From CANHEE01 sp043777755 (lineage in GTDB: Bacteria > Bacteroidota > Bacteroidia > Chitinophagales > Saprospiraceae): a stretch of DNA of 7,935 bases. Made by a program: the position numbers and the translations under genes. The notes below the pieces were generated by a model. The model had not been told where the DNA came from. It saw nothing but the letters and a program-made list of their open reading frames with translations, and searched no databases. Where the stretch lies: positions 1-7,935 of the forward strand of contig JAYWHK010000231.1 in assembly GCA_043777755.1 (NCBI GenBank), in the 5' to 3' direction. Of the stretch, positions 6,812 through 7,935 are shown one piece after another (within the stretch, counting starts at the first letter, position 1; each line of letters starts with the position of its first letter).

Positions 6812-6834
6812 CGTTTTAAAATAATAAAAAACCA

Positions 6835-7482
6835 ATGCACGAACTTTCAAAATATATAGACCACACCAATTTAAAACCGACTGCAAACAATGCCGAGATA
6901 GAGCAACTTTGTAAAGAAGCAATCGCTCATCAGTTCAAAGCAGTTTGCGTTCCTCCTTATTATGTTAATCTTGCAAGTGAATTGTTAGAAAATACAAGCG
7001 TGAAAGTAGCGACTGTTATTGGTTTTCCGATGGGCTACTCGACAATCGCTGCAAAAGTGGAAGAAGGAAAAGTAGCTATACAAAACGGTGCGTTTGAGTT
7101 GGACGTGGTTGTAAATTTGGCAGCTGTAAAAAATGAGCGTTGGAATTATGTGCAGAACGAATTAGACATAATGACTACGATTTGTCATTTGCACGATAAA
7201 AAAATAAAAATCATTTTTGAAACAGGGCTTTTAACAGAAAATGAAATAAAACGACTTTGTGAAATTTCAACTGTAATTGGAGCTGATTTCGTAAAAACAT
7301 CTACTGGAATAAATGGTAACGGCGCAACCGTAGAAGTCATAAAATTAATGCGTGAAAATTTACCCGCACATATTGAAATAAAAGCGTCGGGTGGAATCAA
7401 AACCAAAGAAGCTGCCGAAGCAATGATTACCGCAGGCGCAACTCGAATTGGAACTTCTGCTGGTGTAGATATAGTGAGCTGA
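6835..7482 (+). CDS. deoC: Deoxyribose-phosphate aldolase DeoC, right copy
   Basis: This encodes the same 215 residues as the 455-1102 copy: the class I aldolase that splits 2-deoxyribose 5-phosphate into acetaldehyde and glyceraldehyde 3-phosphate, feeding deoxynucleoside carbon into glycolysis. Asp90, Schiff-base Lys154 (FVKTSTG) and Lys183 (IKASGGI) are present, as is the phosphate-binding C-terminal stretch GATRIGTSAG (201-210). No other deo genes (deoA, deoB, deoD) adjoin it, so it appears as a stand-alone unit. Downstream lies a 168-bp gap with a long imperfect hairpin before the esterase gene. Confidence 0.97.
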   Translation: MHELSKYIDHTNLKPTANNAEIEQLCKEAIAHQFKAVCVPPYYVNLASELLENTSVKVATVIGFPMGYSTIAAKVEEGKVAIQNGAFELDVVVNLAAVKNERWNYVQNELDIMTTICHLHDKKIKIIFETGLLTENEIKRLCEISTVIGADFVKTSTGINGNGATVEVIKLMRENLPAHIEIKASGGIKTKEAAEAMITAGATRIGTSAGVDIVS

Positions 7483-7523
7483 AATCAACTTTCATTTTGA
7501 CAAATCAATTAAGTAGGCGTTAA

Positions 7524-7637
7524 AATTTAGTTTATGTTATTTTGTCGTTGTGAAAAAAGTGATAAATAGCTGACTGTAAGGAAGTTATTTATTATTTTTT
7601 TTCACAATCGACTTAAAAAAATAACATAAGCTAAATT
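7524..7637. repeat. 114-bp imperfect inverted repeat / long hairpin, right copy
   Basis: It begins 41 bp after the deoC stop and ends 13 bp before the esterase ATG. AATTTAG at 7524-7530 pairs with CTAAATT at 7631-7637; inward, TTATGTTATTTT, a GTCG/CGAC step and TTGTGAAAAAA pair with their complements, with a few bulges, around a short loop near 7570-7580. The structure could end deoC transcription or mark a decayed MITE-like insertion. It mirrors 300-413. Confidence 0.6.
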
Positions 7638-7650
7638 AGCCTGAATACAT

Positions 7651-7935
7651 ATGATAAATCAATTTTATAATTTTTTACGAACTGTTTTTGTAAAACAACA
7701 TTACAAAATAAAAAACTTTTCGCCTGCACTTAATCGTGATGTTACGATAGAAGTTTTATTACCGCCTCGTTTTCGCTCTGCTAAAAATTATCCATTGATT
7801 ATTTTTAATGATGGGCAAGATTTCCCCGCCTTGAATATTGCACAAACGCTAAAAGATTTGTACAAGCAAGATGCAATTCAAGAAGCAATTATTGTAGGTG
7901 TTTATTGCAATGAAAATCGTTTGTACGAATATGGA
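7651..7935 (+). CDS. Putative alpha/beta-hydrolase esterase (PF00756-like), 5' part, right copy
   Basis: The 285 bases are 95 open codons running off the right edge, starting at ATG 7651 (an in-frame TGA at 7642-7644 excludes a longer start). The YPLIIFNDGQDFPAL stretch (47-61) and IIVGVYCNENRLYEYG (80-95) are typical of the esterase D / enterochelin-esterase-like family, in which a Ser-Asp-His triad hydrolyses esters or thioesters. The serine motif is past the edge. It has no signal peptide. No clear -7 element is visible in the short stretch after the hairpin, so its promoter may lie within or before it. The specific substrate is unknown. Confidence 0.8.
   Translation, partial: MINQFYNFLRTVFVKQHYKIKNFSPALNRDVTIEVLLPPRFRSAKNYPLIIFNDGQDFPALNIAQTLKDLYKQDAIQEAIIVGVYCNENRLYEYG

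Larger units (their letters stand above)
3969..7935. repeat. Right arm of a perfect 7,934-bp palindrome
   Basis: This is the mirror copy of 2-3968. It carries, outward from the axis, pdxA, a bidirectional terminator, an O-methyltransferase gene, a DUF3108 lipoprotein gene, deoC, a long imperfect hairpin and a partial esterase gene. Every gene here also occurs once in the left arm in opposite orientation. For gene-content or copy-number purposes the window should be counted as one arm unless the duplication is confirmed by independent data. Confidence 0.97.

Noticed and set aside
455..7482. Duplicate paralogous genes (two deoC, two pdxA, two methyltransferase and two DUF3108 genes)
   Set aside because: The copies are identical at the DNA level including silent and intergenic positions and lie in exact mirror order, so they are two views of one locus and not evolved paralogues.
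2..7935. Composite transposon or phage element with long terminal inverted repeats
   Set aside because: There is no transposase, integrase or phage gene, no unique core between the arms, and all genes are housekeeping-type. The inverted repeat has zero spacer.

Overview
The window is one near-complete perfect palindrome. Base i pairs with base 7937-i, so positions 2-3968 are the reverse complement of 3969-7935. I found no mismatch in any stretch compared: all four complete genes, the terminator, the centre, the deoC-distal hairpin region and both ends. The unique information is therefore about 3.97 kb of ordinary chromosome shown twice. The axis falls between bases 3968 and 3969, exactly in the middle of TGTTCCACGTGGAACA (3961-3976). 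This matches the bacterial chromosomal parS (ParB-binding) consensus and is itself a 16-bp palindrome.

The organism is most likely a member of the Bacteroidota. The DNA is clearly AT-rich. Start codons lack Shine-Dalgarno sequences and sit in A/T-rich leaders. TAnnTTTG -7 elements, typical of Bacteroidota sigma factor, precede pdxA, deoC and the methyltransferase gene. The proteins (short DeoC, DUF3108 lipoprotein, COG4122 O-methyltransferase, PdxA) read like Bacteroidota orthologues. I cannot place it below phylum.

Reading the right arm outward from the axis: parS; pdxA (+, vitamin B6 synthesis); a shared bidirectional terminator; a class I SAM-dependent O-methyltransferase (-, convergent with pdxA); a divergent DUF3108 lipoprotein gene (+); deoC (+, deoxyribose-phosphate aldolase) with its own -7 element; a 168-bp gap holding a 114-bp imperfect hairpin; and the 5' part of an alpha/beta-hydrolase esterase gene (+), cut by the window edge. 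The left arm is the same in mirror image. The genes look like housekeeping functions in separate transcription units and do not form a visible joint pathway.

I see no mobile element, CRISPR, RNA gene or undescribed system. The real puzzle is the palindrome. A spacer-free perfect inverted duplication of about 8 kb would be very unstable in vivo, so an assembly or amplification fold-back at parS is the leading explanation. A genuine inverted duplication or a hairpin chromosome end cannot be excluded from the sequence alone.
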